Shown piece after piece: positions 45,851 to 57,652 of a stretch of 64,000 nucleotides of DNA (position 1 is the stretch's first letter; the number at the start of each line of letters is the position of its first letter). The stretch spans positions 1 to 64,000 of the forward strand of contig LXQI01000007.1 of NCBI GenBank assembly GCA_001683845.1, in the 5' to 3' direction. This DNA comes from Erythrobacter sp. ANT-B3C2. Its GTDB lineage: Bacteria > Pseudomonadota > Alphaproteobacteria > Sphingomonadales > Sphingomonadaceae. The translations under genes and the position numbers were made by a program. The notes beneath the pieces are model-generated. The model saw only the letters and a list, made by a program, of their open reading frames with translations, was not told the DNA's origin and made no database searches.

Positions 45851-46576
45851 ATGCACGCATACGCCAATCCCGCCCGCTTCCTGCGGATCGCCCGCCCACT
45901 GACGGCGCCGCTGTTGCTGGGCGGCCTGCTGCTCACTGCGCTCGCGCTCGCGTGGGGCCTGTTCGTCGTCCCGCCGGACCGGCTGATGGGCGAGACGGTG
46001 CGCATCCTGTTCGTCCACGTCCCCGCCGCATGGCTGGGGATGGGCGGGTGGATGGCCATCGCCATCGCCAGCCTGGTCGAGCTGGTCTGGCGCCACCCGC
46101 TGGCCACCATCGCAGCACGCGCCGCCGCCTTGCCCGGCGCGGTCTTTACCGCGATCTGCTTGGCCACCGGCTCGATCTGGGGCCGTCCCACCTGGGGCAC
46201 CTGGTGGGTGTGGGACGGGCGGCTGACCTCGATGCTGGTGCTTCTGTTCCTCTATTTCGGCTATATTGCGCTCGCTCAGGCCCTCGCACGCGAGGGCAGC
46301 TCCACGCGCATTGCGGCGATCTTCGGCCTCGTAGGGGCGGTCAACGTGCCGATCATCAACCGCTCGGTGGTGTGGTGGAACTCGCTGCACCAGCCGCCCA
46401 GCATCACGCTGGGCCAATCCGCGATCGACACCGTGTTCCTCGTGCCGCTGCTGGTGGCGACGCTCGGCTTCTCGCTGATCTTCGGCGGGGTGGTGCTGGC
46501 GCGGATGCGCACGCTGCTGGCGGAGGTGCAGGCCGAGGCCCGCCTGCGCCGCCGCGCGCTCGAGGCGCCCGTATGA
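45851..46576 (+). CDS. ccmC: Haem exporter/handling protein CcmC
   Basis: A 241-aa, six-TM protein of cytochrome c maturation system I. It carries the haem-handling WWD signature 'WGTWWVWDGRLTSMLVLLFL' and conserved periplasmic histidines, and transfers haem to CcmE. Start ATG 45851 opens the standard N-terminus; the ORF start at 45794 is not conserved. First gene of a ccmC-D-E-F-G-H-I run; ccmA and ccmB, the ABC transporter genes usually upstream, are not in this window. Confidence 0.95.
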   Translation: MHAYANPARFLRIARPLTAPLLLGGLLLTALALAWGLFVVPPDRLMGETVRILFVHVPAAWLGMGGWMAIAIASLVELVWRHPLATIAARAAALPGAVFTAICLATGSIWGRPTWGTWWVWDGRLTSMLVLLFLYFGYIALAQALAREGSSTRIAAIFGLVGAVNVPIINRSVVWWNSLHQPPSITLGQSAIDTVFLVPLLVATLGFSLIFGGVVLARMRTLLAEVQAEARLRRRALEAPV

Positions 46577-46604
46577 GGCTCCATCCGATGCAAGGGACTG
46601 GCTG

Positions 46605-46745
46605 ATGCGCGAAGAGCCCGATCAATGGGGCTTCGTCCTCGCCGCCTATGCGGTCGCAGTGCTCGGCACGCTGCTGCTTGCGGCGTGGAGCTGGCTCGCC
46701 ATGCGGGCGGCCGAGCGCCGCCGCGAAGGGGGGCGCCGGTCATGA
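46605..46745 (+). CDS. ccmD: Haem exporter protein CcmD
   Basis: A 46-aa single-pass protein below the ORF-track cutoff. Translation reads 'MREEPDQWGFVLAAYAVAVL' into one TM helix, then a basic tail 'RAAERRREGGRRS'. CcmD stabilises the CcmABC-CcmE complex. It lies 28 bases after ccmC and its stop overlaps the ccmE start (ATGA). Confidence 0.9.
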   Translation: MREEPDQWGFVLAAYAVAVLGTLLLAAWSWLAMRAAERRREGGRRS

Positions 46746-47218
46746 ACTCACCCAGGTCTCGCCCGGCGCTCAAGCCCAAGCACCAGCGGCTGGTGCTCGT
46801 GGTCCTCGCGGTGCTCGCGCTGTTTGGCGCGGGCCTGCTCGCGGCCTGGGGCCTGCGCAGCCAGGCGAACTATTTCTACGTCCCCGCCGATATGGTGGCC
46901 GATCCGCCCGCCCCCGGCCAGGCGGTGCGGCTGGGCGGCATGGTCGAGACCGGCTCGATCGCCACCTTGCCCGATGGCATCACCATCCGCTTCGTGGTGG
47001 GCGACGGGCAGGAGCGCGTGCCGGTCACTTTCGCGGGCATTGCGCCGGCCCTGTTCGTCGAAGGCTCGGGGGTGGTCGCCGAAGGCGCGCTGCTCGCCAA
47101 CGGCACCTTCGCCGCCACCAACCTCCTCGCCAAGCACGATGAGAATTACATGCCCCGCGAGCTGGAGGGCATGAGCACGGCGCAGGCCCGCACCACCGTG
47201 GCGGAAACACTCGAATGA
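46742..47218 (+). CDS. ccmE: Haem chaperone CcmE
   Basis: A 158-aa periplasmic protein held by one N-terminal TM ('LVLVVLAVLALFGAGLLAAW'). The OB-fold has 'VRLGGMVETGSIATLPDGIT' and the haem-binding site 'LAKHDENYMP' with His132, which bonds haem covalently, and the nearby Tyr. It receives haem from CcmC and delivers it to CcmF. ATG 46742 overlaps ccmD. Confidence 0.96.
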   Translation: MNSPRSRPALKPKHQRLVLVVLAVLALFGAGLLAAWGLRSQANYFYVPADMVADPPAPGQAVRLGGMVETGSIATLPDGITIRFVVGDGQERVPVTFAGIAPALFVEGSGVVAEGALLANGTFAATNLLAKHDENYMPRELEGMSTAQARTTVAETLE

Positions 47219-47267
47219 TCGACCCGCACCCCGCTGCTTGGCTGCCAGTCCGGAGCAGGCCCACCGC

Positions 47268-49310
47268 ATGATCGCTGAATTCGGCCTCGCGGCCCTGTGG
47301 CTCGCGGCAGCGCTGTCCGCGCTGCAATTGCTCGCCGGCGTGCTCGCCCTCATGCGCCCCGAGCAGGCGGCGGTCACCGCTGGCCGAAGGGGGCATGCCC
47401 CTTCAGTGGCGGACCCCCCGGAAACCGGCCCGGGCCCGCTGGTGCGCCCGGCCGCGGTGCTGCAGGCGGCGCTCTGCGCCACCGCCTTCGCCGCGCTGCT
47501 GGTGCTGTTTGCCCGCACCGATCTTTCGGTCTCGCTGGTGGCCGACAATTCGCACGTCGCCAAGCCGATGCTCTACAAGCTCACCGGCACCTGGGGGAAC
47601 CACGAGGGCTCGATGCTGCTGTGGGTCACGGTGATGGCACTCGCCGGCGGCCTGATCGCGGCAGTCGAGCGGCGCCTGCCAGAGCGCACCATGCTGGCGA
47701 CCCTCGCCGCGCAGGCCTTCGTGGCGCTGGGCTTCTACGCCTTCCTGCTGTTCTCCTCCAACCCGTTCACGCGGCTCTCCCCCGCCCCGCCCCAGGGGAT
47801 GGGCCTCAACCCGCTGCTGCAGGATGTCGGCCTCGCGCTGCATCCGCCCACGCTCTACGCCGGCTATGTCGGGCTTTCGGTCGCGTTCAGCTTCGCGGTC
47901 GGCGCGCTCGTCACCCGCCAGGTCACGCCCGAATTCGCCAAGGTGATGCGCCCCTGGGTGCTGGGCGCGTGGGTGTTCCTCACGCTGGGCATCACGGCGG
48001 GCAGCTACTGGGCCTATTACGAGCTGGGCTGGGGCGGCTGGTGGTTCTGGGATCCGGTCGAGAACGCCAGCCTGATGCCATGGCTCGCCGCCACCGCGCT
48101 GCTGCATTCGGCCAGCGTGCTCGCCGCGCGCGATGCCCTGCGCGCCTGGACGATCATGCTCGGCGTGCTCGCCTTCTCGATGAGCATGCTGGGCACCTTC
48201 CTCGTGCGTTCGGGCATCCTCACCAGCGTGCACGCATTCGCCGTAGATCCGCAGCGCGGCACCTTCATCCTGGCCCTGCTGCTGATTTATATCGGAGGCG
48301 CGCTGGTGTTGTTCGCGCTGCGGGCGGGCACAGTGTCCGAAGGAGAGCGCTTCGCCCCGCTCAGCCGCGAGGGCGCACTGGTGGTCAACAACGTCGCACT
48401 CTCGGCGATCCTTGGCATCGTGCTGCTCGGCACGCTCTACCCGCTGCTGACCGAGGCGTTCGGCGTGCGCGTCTCGGTCGGCCCGCCCTATTTCAATCCC
48501 GTCGGCGCAATCTTCTTCCTGCCGATGCTGGTGGTGCTGGCGGTCGGACCGCTGCTGCGCTGGCGCGGAGACAGTTTCAAGCGGGTCAGCCGCCCGGTCA
48601 TAATGGTCGCGGCCGTCGGTCTGGGCGTCCTGCTGCTCGTCTGGCTCCTCACGGGGATCGCCCTGCTGCCGCTGCTCGGCATGGCGCTGGCGGCGATGGT
48701 CGGGGTGGGCAGCTTCCTGCCCCTGCGCGGCCGGTCGCTCCTGCGCCTGCCGCTGCCGGTTTGGGGCATGGTGATCGCCCACTTCGGCGTCGCCGTTGCC
48801 CTGTTCGGCATGGCCGCCGATAGCGCCTTCCAGACCGAGCGGCTGGTCGCCTCGCGCGTCGGCGAGACCATCCGGGTGGGCCCGTTCGCGGTCGAACTGG
48901 CGGCGGTTTCACCCACCGCCGGAGCCAATTGGACCGCGATTACGGCCGATTTGCAGGTGCGCTACGATGGCGGTGCACCGCGCAGCATGGCGCCCCAGTC
49001 GCGCAGCTTCTGGGCGCCGCAGCAGGAGGTCAGCGAAGTGGCGCTGCTGACCCGCTGGAACGGCCAGCTCTACGCAGTGATCGGCGGCGAGGCCCCCAGT
49101 GAGGCAGCGGGCGAGACGATGGGCCAGAGCGGCACATCCCGCTGGCAGCTGCGCCTGTGGTGGAAGCCGTTCGTCACCTTCATCTGGTATGGCGGGCTGT
49201 TGATCGCGCTGGGCGGCACGCTCTCGCTCGTCGGCCGGGTCAGTGAGGATCTGCGCCGTCGCACCCGGCGCGGGCTCATCGCCGGGCGCCGGGCCGAAGC
49301 ACTCGCATGA
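47268..49310 (+). CDS. ccmF: Cytochrome c haem lyase subunit CcmF
   Basis: A 680-aa polytopic membrane protein that attaches haem to apocytochrome c together with CcmH/I. Key regions are 'LTGTWGNHEGSMLLWV' and the WWD motif 'GWGGWWFWDPVENASLMPWL', plus conserved His residues and a soluble C-terminal periplasmic domain. ATG 47268 is the start of the hydrophobic N-terminus; ORF 47238 is slightly longer. It overlaps the ccmG start by 4 bases. Confidence 0.97.
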   Translation: MIAEFGLAALWLAAALSALQLLAGVLALMRPEQAAVTAGRRGHAPSVADPPETGPGPLVRPAAVLQAALCATAFAALLVLFARTDLSVSLVADNSHVAKPMLYKLTGTWGNHEGSMLLWVTVMALAGGLIAAVERRLPERTMLATLAAQAFVALGFYAFLLFSSNPFTRLSPAPPQGMGLNPLLQDVGLALHPPTLYAGYVGLSVAFSFAVGALVTRQVTPEFAKVMRPWVLGAWVFLTLGITAGSYWAYYELGWGGWWFWDPVENASLMPWLAATALLHSASVLAARDALRAWTIMLGVLAFSMSMLGTFLVRSGILTSVHAFAVDPQRGTFILALLLIYIGGALVLFALRAGTVSEGERFAPLSREGALVVNNVALSAILGIVLLGTLYPLLTEAFGVRVSVGPPYFNPVGAIFFLPMLVVLAVGPLLRWRGDSFKRVSRPVIMVAAVGLGVLLLVWLLTGIALLPLLGMALAAMVGVGSFLPLRGRSLLRLPLPVWGMVIAHFGVAVALFGMAADSAFQTERLVASRVGETIRVGPFAVELAAVSPTAGANWTAITADLQVRYDGGAPRSMAPQSRSFWAPQQEVSEVALLTRWNGQLYAVIGGEAPSEAAGETMGQSGTSRWQLRLWWKPFVTFIWYGGLLIALGGTLSLVGRVSEDLRRRTRRGLIAGRRAEALA

Positions 49311-49843
49311 TCCGCCTGCGCTGGAGCCTGTGGCTGGTGGTGGCGCTCGCCCTGGCGATATTCGTGCTGTTCTTCGTCCAGCTGTCGCGACCCAAGGAGG
49401 AATTCGTGCGCAGCGCGCTGATCGGCCAGCCGCTGCCCGCCTTTGCGCTCGAACCCGCGGCGGAGAGCCGCCCGGGCCTCTCCAGCGCCGATCTCGCCGA
49501 TGGGCAGCCGCGCCTCCTCAACGTGTTCGCCAGCTGGTGCGTGCCCTGCGCGGCCGAGGCGCCGCAGCTCGCCGCGCTCGAACAGCAGGGCGCGCAGATC
49601 GTCGCCGTGGCGATCCGCGACCGGCCGGAGGATGTCGCCGCCTTCCTCGAAGCCTTCGGCAACCCCTTCACCCGCATCGGCGCCGATCCGATCAGCGAGG
49701 TGCAGCTGGCGCTCGGCTCGTCGGGCGTGCCCGAAACCTTCGTGATCGATGGCCAGGGCATTATCCGCTACCAGCATATCGGCGACATTGCCGACCGCGA
49801 CGTGCCCGTGCTGCTCGAACAATTGCGCGAGGCTGGCGGATGA
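49307..49843 (+). CDS. ccmG: Thiol-disulfide oxidoreductase CcmG/DsbE
   Basis: A 178-aa membrane-anchored thioredoxin-fold protein: N-terminal TM ('LVVALALAIFVLFFVQLS'), the DsbE opening 'LIGQPLPAFALEP', active site 'FASWCVPCAAEAP' (Cys78, Cys81) and cis-Pro 'GSSGVPETFVID'. It keeps apocytochrome cysteines reduced for haem attachment. Start and stop overlap ccmF and ccmH by 4 bases each. Confidence 0.96.
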   Translation: MIRLRWSLWLVVALALAIFVLFFVQLSRPKEEFVRSALIGQPLPAFALEPAAESRPGLSSADLADGQPRLLNVFASWCVPCAAEAPQLAALEQQGAQIVAVAIRDRPEDVAAFLEAFGNPFTRIGADPISEVQLALGSSGVPETFVIDGQGIIRYQHIGDIADRDVPVLLEQLREAGG

Positions 49844-50259
49844 GCCGCTTCCTCGCAGCGGCCGCCGCGCTGCTGTTCGCAGCCATGGCGCCGGTCCCCG
49901 CCACCGCGCAGGACCGCTTGCCGCCCGCGCCCTACGCCGATCGCCAGCTGGCCGATCCGGGGCAGGAGGCGGAGGCGCGCGCGCTGATGGAACAGCTGCG
50001 CTGCATCACCTGCCAGAGCCAGTCGATCGCCGACAGCAACGCGCCCATGGCCGGAGACATGCGCCACCAGGTGCGCAGCCGGATCGCCGCCGGCGAGAGC
50101 CCCGAGTCGGTGCGCGCCTGGCTGGTCGAACGCTATGGCGATTACGTCAGCTACGAACCGCGCATCGGCACCGCCACCTGGCCACTGTTCGCCGTGCCGG
50201 CCGTCTTGCTCGTCATCGTGCTGCTAATCCTGCGCCGCCGGCTCGGCGCCAGGCGATGA
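49840..50259 (+). CDS. ccmH: Cytochrome c maturation protein CcmH
   Basis: A 139-aa protein with a signal peptide ('AAAAALLFAAMAPVPATAQ'), the active site 'LRCITCQSQSIADSNAPMAG' (Cys55 and Cys58) and a C-terminal TM ('LFAVPAVLLVIVLLILRRR'). It reduces or holds apocytochrome c for CcmF. It overlaps both neighbours by 4 bases. Confidence 0.95.
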   Translation: MSRFLAAAAALLFAAMAPVPATAQDRLPPAPYADRQLADPGQEAEARALMEQLRCITCQSQSIADSNAPMAGDMRHQVRSRIAAGESPESVRAWLVERYGDYVSYEPRIGTATWPLFAVPAVLLVIVLLILRRRLGARR

Positions 50260-50930
50260 GCTGGCTGGTGACGATCGGGCTGGCCGTCGCGGCCTTTGCA
50301 CTCGCGGCCTTCGTGCTGCGCGTGGGCCGGCGCGCCTGGACCAGCCTCGCCGCCGCGCTGGCGGTGGGCCTTGCCGGCTATGCGATGCAGGCGAGCCCCG
50401 ATGTTCCGGCCGCCCCTGCGCGCTTGAGCGCCGAAGCCACCGCGCCGGGCCCCTCGCTCAAGCAGGCGCGGCAGGAATTCGTCGCCCCCAATGCCCGTTC
50501 GCGCAGCCCCCACCTGCTCACCGCCGATGCCTTTGCCGCGCGCGGCCAATATGCCGAAGCCGTCGCCCTGCTGGGCGGTGCCGTCGAGCAGAACCCGCGC
50601 GATGGCGAAAGCTGGCTGGCGCTCGCCAACGCCCTGGTGTTGCACGCGCAGGGCACGCTGACCGAACCGGCCCTGCTGGCCTATCGCCGCGCGGCCGAGG
50701 CCGATCCGGGCTCGATCGGCGCCAGCTACTTCCTCGGCCTCACGATGTTGCGCCAGGGTTCCGTGCTCGAAGGCCGCGACCTGTGGGCCGATGCGCTCGC
50801 CGCTGCGCCGGAAGGAGCGGCTGGCCGCGCGCTACTGGCGGAACGGCTCGGGGTGCTCGATGTTCTGTTGAATCGGGCGGCCGCCATGCCGGAACAACCG
50901 GCTCCGTCCACCGGCAGGTCGCCGGAATAA
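50256..50930 (+). CDS. ccmI: CcmI-like TPR protein
   Basis: A 224-aa protein with two N-terminal TM helices (about residues 3-20 and 28-45) and a periplasmic TPR domain ('LLTADAFAARGQYAEAVALL' and 'GESWLALANALVLHAQGTLT'). CcmI chaperones apocytochrome c to the CcmFH complex. It is shorter than classic CcmI and is best called CcmI-like. It ends the ccm operon, with a GCCCGT/ACGGGC dyad (50962-50982) following. Confidence 0.82.
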   Translation: MSWLVTIGLAVAAFALAAFVLRVGRRAWTSLAAALAVGLAGYAMQASPDVPAAPARLSAEATAPGPSLKQARQEFVAPNARSRSPHLLTADAFAARGQYAEAVALLGGAVEQNPRDGESWLALANALVLHAQGTLTEPALLAYRRAAEADPGSIGASYFLGLTMLRQGSVLEGRDLWADALAAAPEGAAGRALLAERLGVLDVLLNRAAAMPEQPAPSTGRSPE

Positions 50931-51024
50931 TGCATGATTCAGCCCGGCATATTGCAGCACAGCCCGTGCCCTGATAACGGGCCGGCCTCCGGTTTCGGGT
51001 CGGACAGAAGGGGCTTATAGGCCA

Positions 51025-52932
51025 ATGAGCGCCGCCGAGGGGGATCAGCGCACCTCCGCCAAGGTAAAGATGGCGGTGGGGGCCATCGGCGTCGTGTTCG
51101 GCGATATCGGCACCAGCCCGCTCTACGCCTTTCGCGAAACCTTTCGCGGCCCCAACCCGCTGCCGATCGACGATTTGCACATCCTGGGCGTCGTCAGCCT
51201 GATCTTCTGGTCGATGACGCTGGTGGTCTCGATCCAGTACGTCACCATCCTGATGCGGGCGGATAATAACGGGCAGGGCGGCAGTCTCGCGCTGGTGGCC
51301 CTGCTCAGCCGCCACATCGGCAAATCGCGCTACGGCTGGATCACTGTGCTGCTGGGCGTGTTCGCCACCGCGCTGTTCTATGGCGACAGCATGATCACGC
51401 CGGCCATCTCGGTGCTCTCGGCAGTGGAGGGGCTGACGGTGGTGAATCCCGCGCTCGATCCGCTGGTCATCCCCATTGCACTGGTGCTGCTGGTGGCGCT
51501 GTTCGTCATCCAGAAGCGCGGCACCGCCCGCGTGGGAGCCCTGTTCGCGCCGGTGATGATCGTCTATTTCATCGTGCTGGCGGTGCTGGGCATCTACCAC
51601 ATCTCCCAGGCTCCCGGCATCCTCGCGGCGCTGAACCCGTGGTACGCGATCCAGTTCTTCATCACCGACAAATGGTTCGCCTTCCTCGCGCTGGGCTCGG
51701 TGGTGCTGGCGGTCACGGGCGCGGAGGCGCTCTATTCGGACATGGGCCATTTCGGCCGCGGGCCGATGCGGCTCTCCTGGTTCGGCTTCGTCATGCCCTG
51801 CCTGCTGCTCAACTATTTCGGCCAGGGCGCGATGATCATCGCGCTGGGCGACGCGGCGGCCGAGGAGGCGATCCTCAACCCGTTCTTCTTCCTCGCACCC
51901 GAAAGCCTGCGCCTGCCGCTGGTGCTGCTGGCCACGGCCGCCACCTTCATCGCCAGCCAGGCGGTGATCACCGGCGCCTTCTCGATCACCCACCAGGCGA
52001 TCCAGCTGGGCTTCATTCCCCGCCTCTCCACGCTGCACACCAGCAAGACCCACCAGGGGCAGATCTACATCCCGGTGATCAACTGGGCGCTGTGCATCGC
52101 GGTGATCATGTTGGTGCTGTTCTTCCAGAACTCCTCCAGCCTCGCCTCGGCCTATGGCATCGCGGTCACCGGCGCGGTCACCATCGACACGCTGCTGATG
52201 GCGGTGCTGTTCATCGGCGTATGGAAATGGCGCTGGTGGTATGCCGCGCCCCTGGTGCTGCTGTTCCTGGTGGTGGACGGCGCCTATTTCGCCGCCAACC
52301 TGATCAAGATCCCCGATGGCGGCTGGTTTCCGCTGCTGGTGGGCGCCATCGCCTTTACTCTGCTGACCACCTGGGCCAAGGGCCGCCGGCTGATGCGGGA
52401 GCGAATGGGCGAGGTCTCGCTCCCGCTCGATATCTTCGCCCGCTCGGCGCGCAATTCCACCGCGCGCGTGCCCGGCACGGCGATCTTCATGAACTCGGGC
52501 GCCAGCGGCACGCCGAGCGCGCTGCTGCACAATATCAAGCACAACAAGGTGCTGCACGAGCGGGTGGTGGTGCTGACGGTGCTCATCGCCGACATCCCCT
52601 ACGTGGAGGAGGAGGCGCGCACCGAGATCAGCGAGATGGGCGATGGCTTCTACCGGGTAAAGCTGCACTACGGCTTCATGGAAGAAACCAATGTGCCCGC
52701 CGCACTCAAGGAGATCGGCTCGACCGGCGGCCTGTGCGGCGCCCCGTTCGAGATGATGCAGACCAGCTTCTTCCTCTCGCGCCAGACGCTCCTGAGCGCG
52801 GCCCGGCCCGGCATGGCGATCTGGCGCGAACGCCTGTTCGCCTGGATGATGCGCAACGCCGCCACCCCGATGCAATTTTTCAACCTGCCCACCAACCGCG
52901 TCGTCGAACTGGGCAGCCAGGTGGAGATTTAG
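51025..52932 (+). CDS. kup: Low-affinity potassium uptake protein Kup
   Basis: A 635-aa K+:H+ symporter of the KUP/HAK family. The N-terminal signature is '[19 protein letters not shown]'; about 12 TMs run to residue 440 with '[20 protein letters not shown]'; a soluble C-terminal region follows ('[20 protein letters not shown]' and 'FFLSRQTL'). Start ATG 51025 is preceded by a rather GC-rich spacer of 94 bases. Convergent with the winged-helix gene. Confidence 0.96.
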   Translation: MSAAEGDQRTSAKVKMAVGAIGVVFGDIGTSPLYAFRETFRGPNPLPIDDLHILGVVSLIFWSMTLVVSIQYVTILMRADNNGQGGSLALVALLSRHIGKSRYGWITVLLGVFATALFYGDSMITPAISVLSAVEGLTVVNPALDPLVIPIALVLLVALFVIQKRGTARVGALFAPVMIVYFIVLAVLGIYHISQAPGILAALNPWYAIQFFITDKWFAFLALGSVVLAVTGAEALYSDMGHFGRGPMRLSWFGFVMPCLLLNYFGQGAMIIALGDAAAEEAILNPFFFLAPESLRLPLVLLATAATFIASQAVITGAFSITHQAIQLGFIPRLSTLHTSKTHQGQIYIPVINWALCIAVIMLVLFFQNSSSLASAYGIAVTGAVTIDTLLMAVLFIGVWKWRWWYAAPLVLLFLVVDGAYFAANLIKIPDGGWFPLLVGAIAFTLLTTWAKGRRLMRERMGEVSLPLDIFARSARNSTARVPGTAIFMNSGASGTPSALLHNIKHNKVLHERVVVLTVLIADIPYVEEEARTEISEMGDGFYRVKLHYGFMEETNVPAALKEIGSTGGLCGAPFEMMQTSFFLSRQTLLSAARPGMAIWRERLFAWMMRNAATPMQFFNLPTNRVVELGSQVEI

Positions 52933-53016
52933 CAGCGGCAATCGACCCGCCGTGCGCCACCTCCCGGCCGGGCACGATGGTTCAGCCGGGACGGCACAGT
53001 GTGAACCGGCGCCCCT

Positions 53017-54096
53017 TCACCGGTCCAGTGGCGCCTCAGCTTGCGATTGACCCTGAGCGGCGGTGCTCAACCCGCGCACCACTCCCATCGAGAACAAAGC
53101 ACCCTCCGCGGCCGCACTGATGCTCAGGCCGACCGGACCGAGCCCTGCCTCCCCAAGCGCTCTACCCACGGCATCGAGCCTGAATTGCGAGGAGGGGAAG
53201 GCGTCTACGAGGGCCAGCAGACTCCCCGCCATCATCCGCCCATCGAGCAGCGCAATCAGCAGGCCCGCACCCGCACCCAGCACGGCAGCAATGCTCACGC
53301 TCCGCCACATCCCGTCGCGGGCCAGGAACGCCGCCAGTCCCACGGCACCCCCGAGAACCAGGCCTTCGAACGCGCCCGCAAACTCTCCGATGGACCGGCC
53401 GAACAGCAGACGGAACGCGTCGCTGCCGATCAGATTGGCGAAGGCCCCGACAATCACGCCGCCCAGCATCCCGCCCGCCACCGTCCAGTACCATTTCCAC
53501 GGCCGGATGAACTGGAGAGCGGCGGCCAGGCCGGCTGCGATCCCCGCGCCCGCCACTCCGGCCGAAAACACGGAGACCAGCACAAGCACGATCAGCAACG
53601 ACACCGCTCCTCCACCGCTCGTCTGCGGCTGCGTGGTGCCGATAAAACCGTACAGCAGGCCGATCAGCGCACCGGCCAGCATCGCGCCCGCCGTTCCCGC
53701 CAGAGCCAGGCGAATGAAGCGCCCATCCGAAACCAGAACCGATGGCGTTGCGCCGGTGGCGATGTCCCGCACCGGCGCGAAGGGCTCGACGGGCGCGATG
53801 AACCGATAGCCATGCTTGGGCACGGTCTCGATATATTGTGGCATGCCCGCGCTGTCGCCCAGCGCGCGCCGCAAGGTCCGAATGGCTTGGGTGAGTGCCT
53901 CGTCGGTCACCGGAACCCCCCGCCACACCTCGTCCATGAACCGATCCTTGGTGACCAGATCTCCACCAGCCTCCACCAGCAGGATCAGCGCATCCATGTA
54001 GCGCGCGTTCAGCTCGACGGTCTGGCCGCCGCGCGAAAGCCTGCGATCGGACGGATCGAGGCAAAATGCCCCGAAACGCATGGCAGAATGGCTCAT
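53017..54096 (-). CDS. Winged-helix regulator fused to a multi-pass membrane domain
   Basis: A 359-aa protein. Residues about 5-105 are an OmpR/CadC-type winged helix ('RYMDALILLVEAGGDLVTKD', 'VPVTDEALTQAIRTLRRALG', 'YIETVPKHGYRFIAPV'). The rest is a Gly/Ala-rich hydrophobic region with about six or seven predicted TM helices (residues about 125-330), unlike CadC, which has one TM and a periplasmic sensor. No receiver domain is present, so control must come through the membrane part. It is divergent from a 180-aa membrane protein, the likely target. Start ATG 54096; ATG 54081 is an alternative. Confidence 0.85.
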   Translation of the reverse strand: MSHSAMRFGAFCLDPSDRRLSRGGQTVELNARYMDALILLVEAGGDLVTKDRFMDEVWRGVPVTDEALTQAIRTLRRALGDSAGMPQYIETVPKHGYRFIAPVEPFAPVRDIATGATPSVLVSDGRFIRLALAGTAGAMLAGALIGLLYGFIGTTQPQTSGGGAVSLLIVLVLVSVFSAGVAGAGIAAGLAAALQFIRPWKWYWTVAGGMLGGVIVGAFANLIGSDAFRLLFGRSIGEFAGAFEGLVLGGAVGLAAFLARDGMWRSVSIAAVLGAGAGLLIALLDGRMMAGSLLALVDAFPSSQFRLDAVGRALGEAGLGPVGLSISAAAEGALFSMGVVRGLSTAAQGQSQAEAPLDR

Positions 54097-54114
54097 TTCA
54101 GCGATTGCTCACTT

Positions 54115-54176
54115 TTGTCTCATGCCGCTCAGCCCCTGTTGCGGCCAGTGATGGCGCTCCGCTGCCGAGGAGACAA
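54115..54176. promoter_or_regulatory. Split inverted repeat in the divergent control region
   Basis: TTGTCTC (54115-54121) and GAGACAA (54170-54176) are exact inverted copies 48 bases apart in the 85-base region between the winged-helix and membrane-protein genes. The right copy overlaps the ribosome-binding site of the plus-strand gene. This could be paired half-sites or chance. Confidence 0.3.
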
Positions 54177-54181
54177 GAACC

Positions 54182-56348
<2,167 letters not shown>

Positions 56349-56411
56349 CCGCCCGATGCCGCTGGCCGGGCCCCGCCACTCCGCCACCGCACGCCGGGCA
56401 GGGGAGGGCGC

Positions 56412-57590
56412 ATGACCCCCGCCGCCCGCCTGCAATCCGCCATCGAGATCACCGACCAGATCGTCGCCGCCGCGCTGGCCAAGGGCCCACCGGCCGACCG
56501 GATCCTGGCCGATTGGTTCCGCACCCGCCGCTTCGCCGGCTCCAAGGACCGCCGCGCGATCCGCGAATTGGTCTACCGCGCCGTCCGCGCCTGCGGCCCG
56601 ATCCCCCAAAGCGGCCGGGCGGCCATGCTGCGGCTGGCCGAGGAAGACCGCTCGCTGCCGCCCTATTTCGACGGCTCCCCCTACGGCCCCGCGCCCACTG
56701 CCGAAGGCGAGCCGGCGGCCGAAGGCGGAGTCGCCCCCGGGTGGCTTGCCAAGCGCCTCGCCTCCTCCGGCATCGCCGGCGCCGAGGCCCAGGCACTGCT
56801 GGGCCGCGCCCCGCTCGATATCCGCGTGAATGCGCTCAAGGCGAGCCGCGCCACCATCGAACTCCCACTCCCCGGCGAGCCGCTCGCCGCGCCCCATGGC
56901 CTGCGCCTCCCGCCGGGCACCCCGGTCGAGCGCTGGGAGGCGTTCGATCAGGGCCTCGTCGAGGTGCAGGACGGCGGCAGCCAGCTCGCCTGCGAGGCCG
57001 TGGCCGCGCGCCGGGGCGAAACCATCGTCGACCTATGCGCCGGCGCTGGCGGCAAGACCCTCGCGCTCGCCGCAGCGATGCGGGGGGAGGGCCGCCTGAT
57101 CGCCGCCGATACGGATCGAACCCGCCTCCAGCGCCTCGCCCCCCGGGCCGAGCGCGCCGGCGCCACGATCCAAGAGTCCATCCTGCTCAACCCTGGCCGC
57201 GAACTCCCCGCGCTCGCCGCCTGGCACGGGCAGGCCGATGCCGTGCTGGTCGATGCGCCCTGCTCGGGCACCGGAACCTGGCGCCGCAACCCGGAAGCAC
57301 GCTGGCGGCTCGATCCGGCGGCGCTGAAACAGCTGGGCACACTCCAGCGGCACCTGCTGGAGATCGCCGCCGCGCTGGTCCGCCCCGGCGGACGGTTAAT
57401 CTACGTCACCTGCTCGCTGCTCGACGAGGAGGGCCCCTCGCGCACCGATGCCTTCCTCGCCGCCCATCCCGAGTGGACCGCGGACCCACCGCCGCTCCCG
57501 CTCGGCGCCCCCCGCGGCCCCGGCTGGCGGCTCGAACCCGCTCGCGACGGCGTGGACGGCTTTTTCATCGCGCGCCTGCTGCGGCCGTGA
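56412..57590 (+). CDS. RsmB/NOP-family rRNA cytosine-C5 methyltransferase
   Basis: A 392-aa SAM-dependent enzyme of the RsmB group. An N-terminal NusB-like helical segment ('ADWFRTRRFAGSKDRRAIRE') precedes the methyltransferase core: 'VDLCAGAGGKTLALAAAMRG', 'VLVDAPCSGTGTWRRNPEAR' (motif IV Cys) and 'LIYVTCSLLDEEG' (motif VI catalytic Cys). RsmB makes m5C967 in E. coli 16S rRNA; the exact target here is inferred. It lies 63 bases after guaB in the same direction. Confidence 0.9.
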   Translation: MTPAARLQSAIEITDQIVAAALAKGPPADRILADWFRTRRFAGSKDRRAIRELVYRAVRACGPIPQSGRAAMLRLAEEDRSLPPYFDGSPYGPAPTAEGEPAAEGGVAPGWLAKRLASSGIAGAEAQALLGRAPLDIRVNALKASRATIELPLPGEPLAAPHGLRLPPGTPVERWEAFDQGLVEVQDGGSQLACEAVAARRGETIVDLCAGAGGKTLALAAAMRGEGRLIAADTDRTRLQRLAPRAERAGATIQESILLNPGRELPALAAWHGQADAVLVDAPCSGTGTWRRNPEARWRLDPAALKQLGTLQRHLLEIAAALVRPGGRLIYVTCSLLDEEGPSRTDAFLAAHPEWTADPPPLPLGAPRGPGWRLEPARDGVDGFFIARLLRP

Positions 57591-57652
57591 TAGCTACGCC
57601 GTTCATGGCACAGCCACGCCACCCGCCCCACGTCACGCTCAAGGAGTTCGTG

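Noticed and set aside
50962-50982. Terminator of the ccm operon
   Set aside because: GCCCGT/ACGGGC gives a 6-bp stem with a 9-base loop and no U-run; too weak to call.
50740-52941. 733-aa minus-strand ORF opposite kup
   Set aside because: It mirrors kup codon for codon, is rich in His/Arg/Gln/Asp as expected from antisense GC-rich DNA, and shows no domain.
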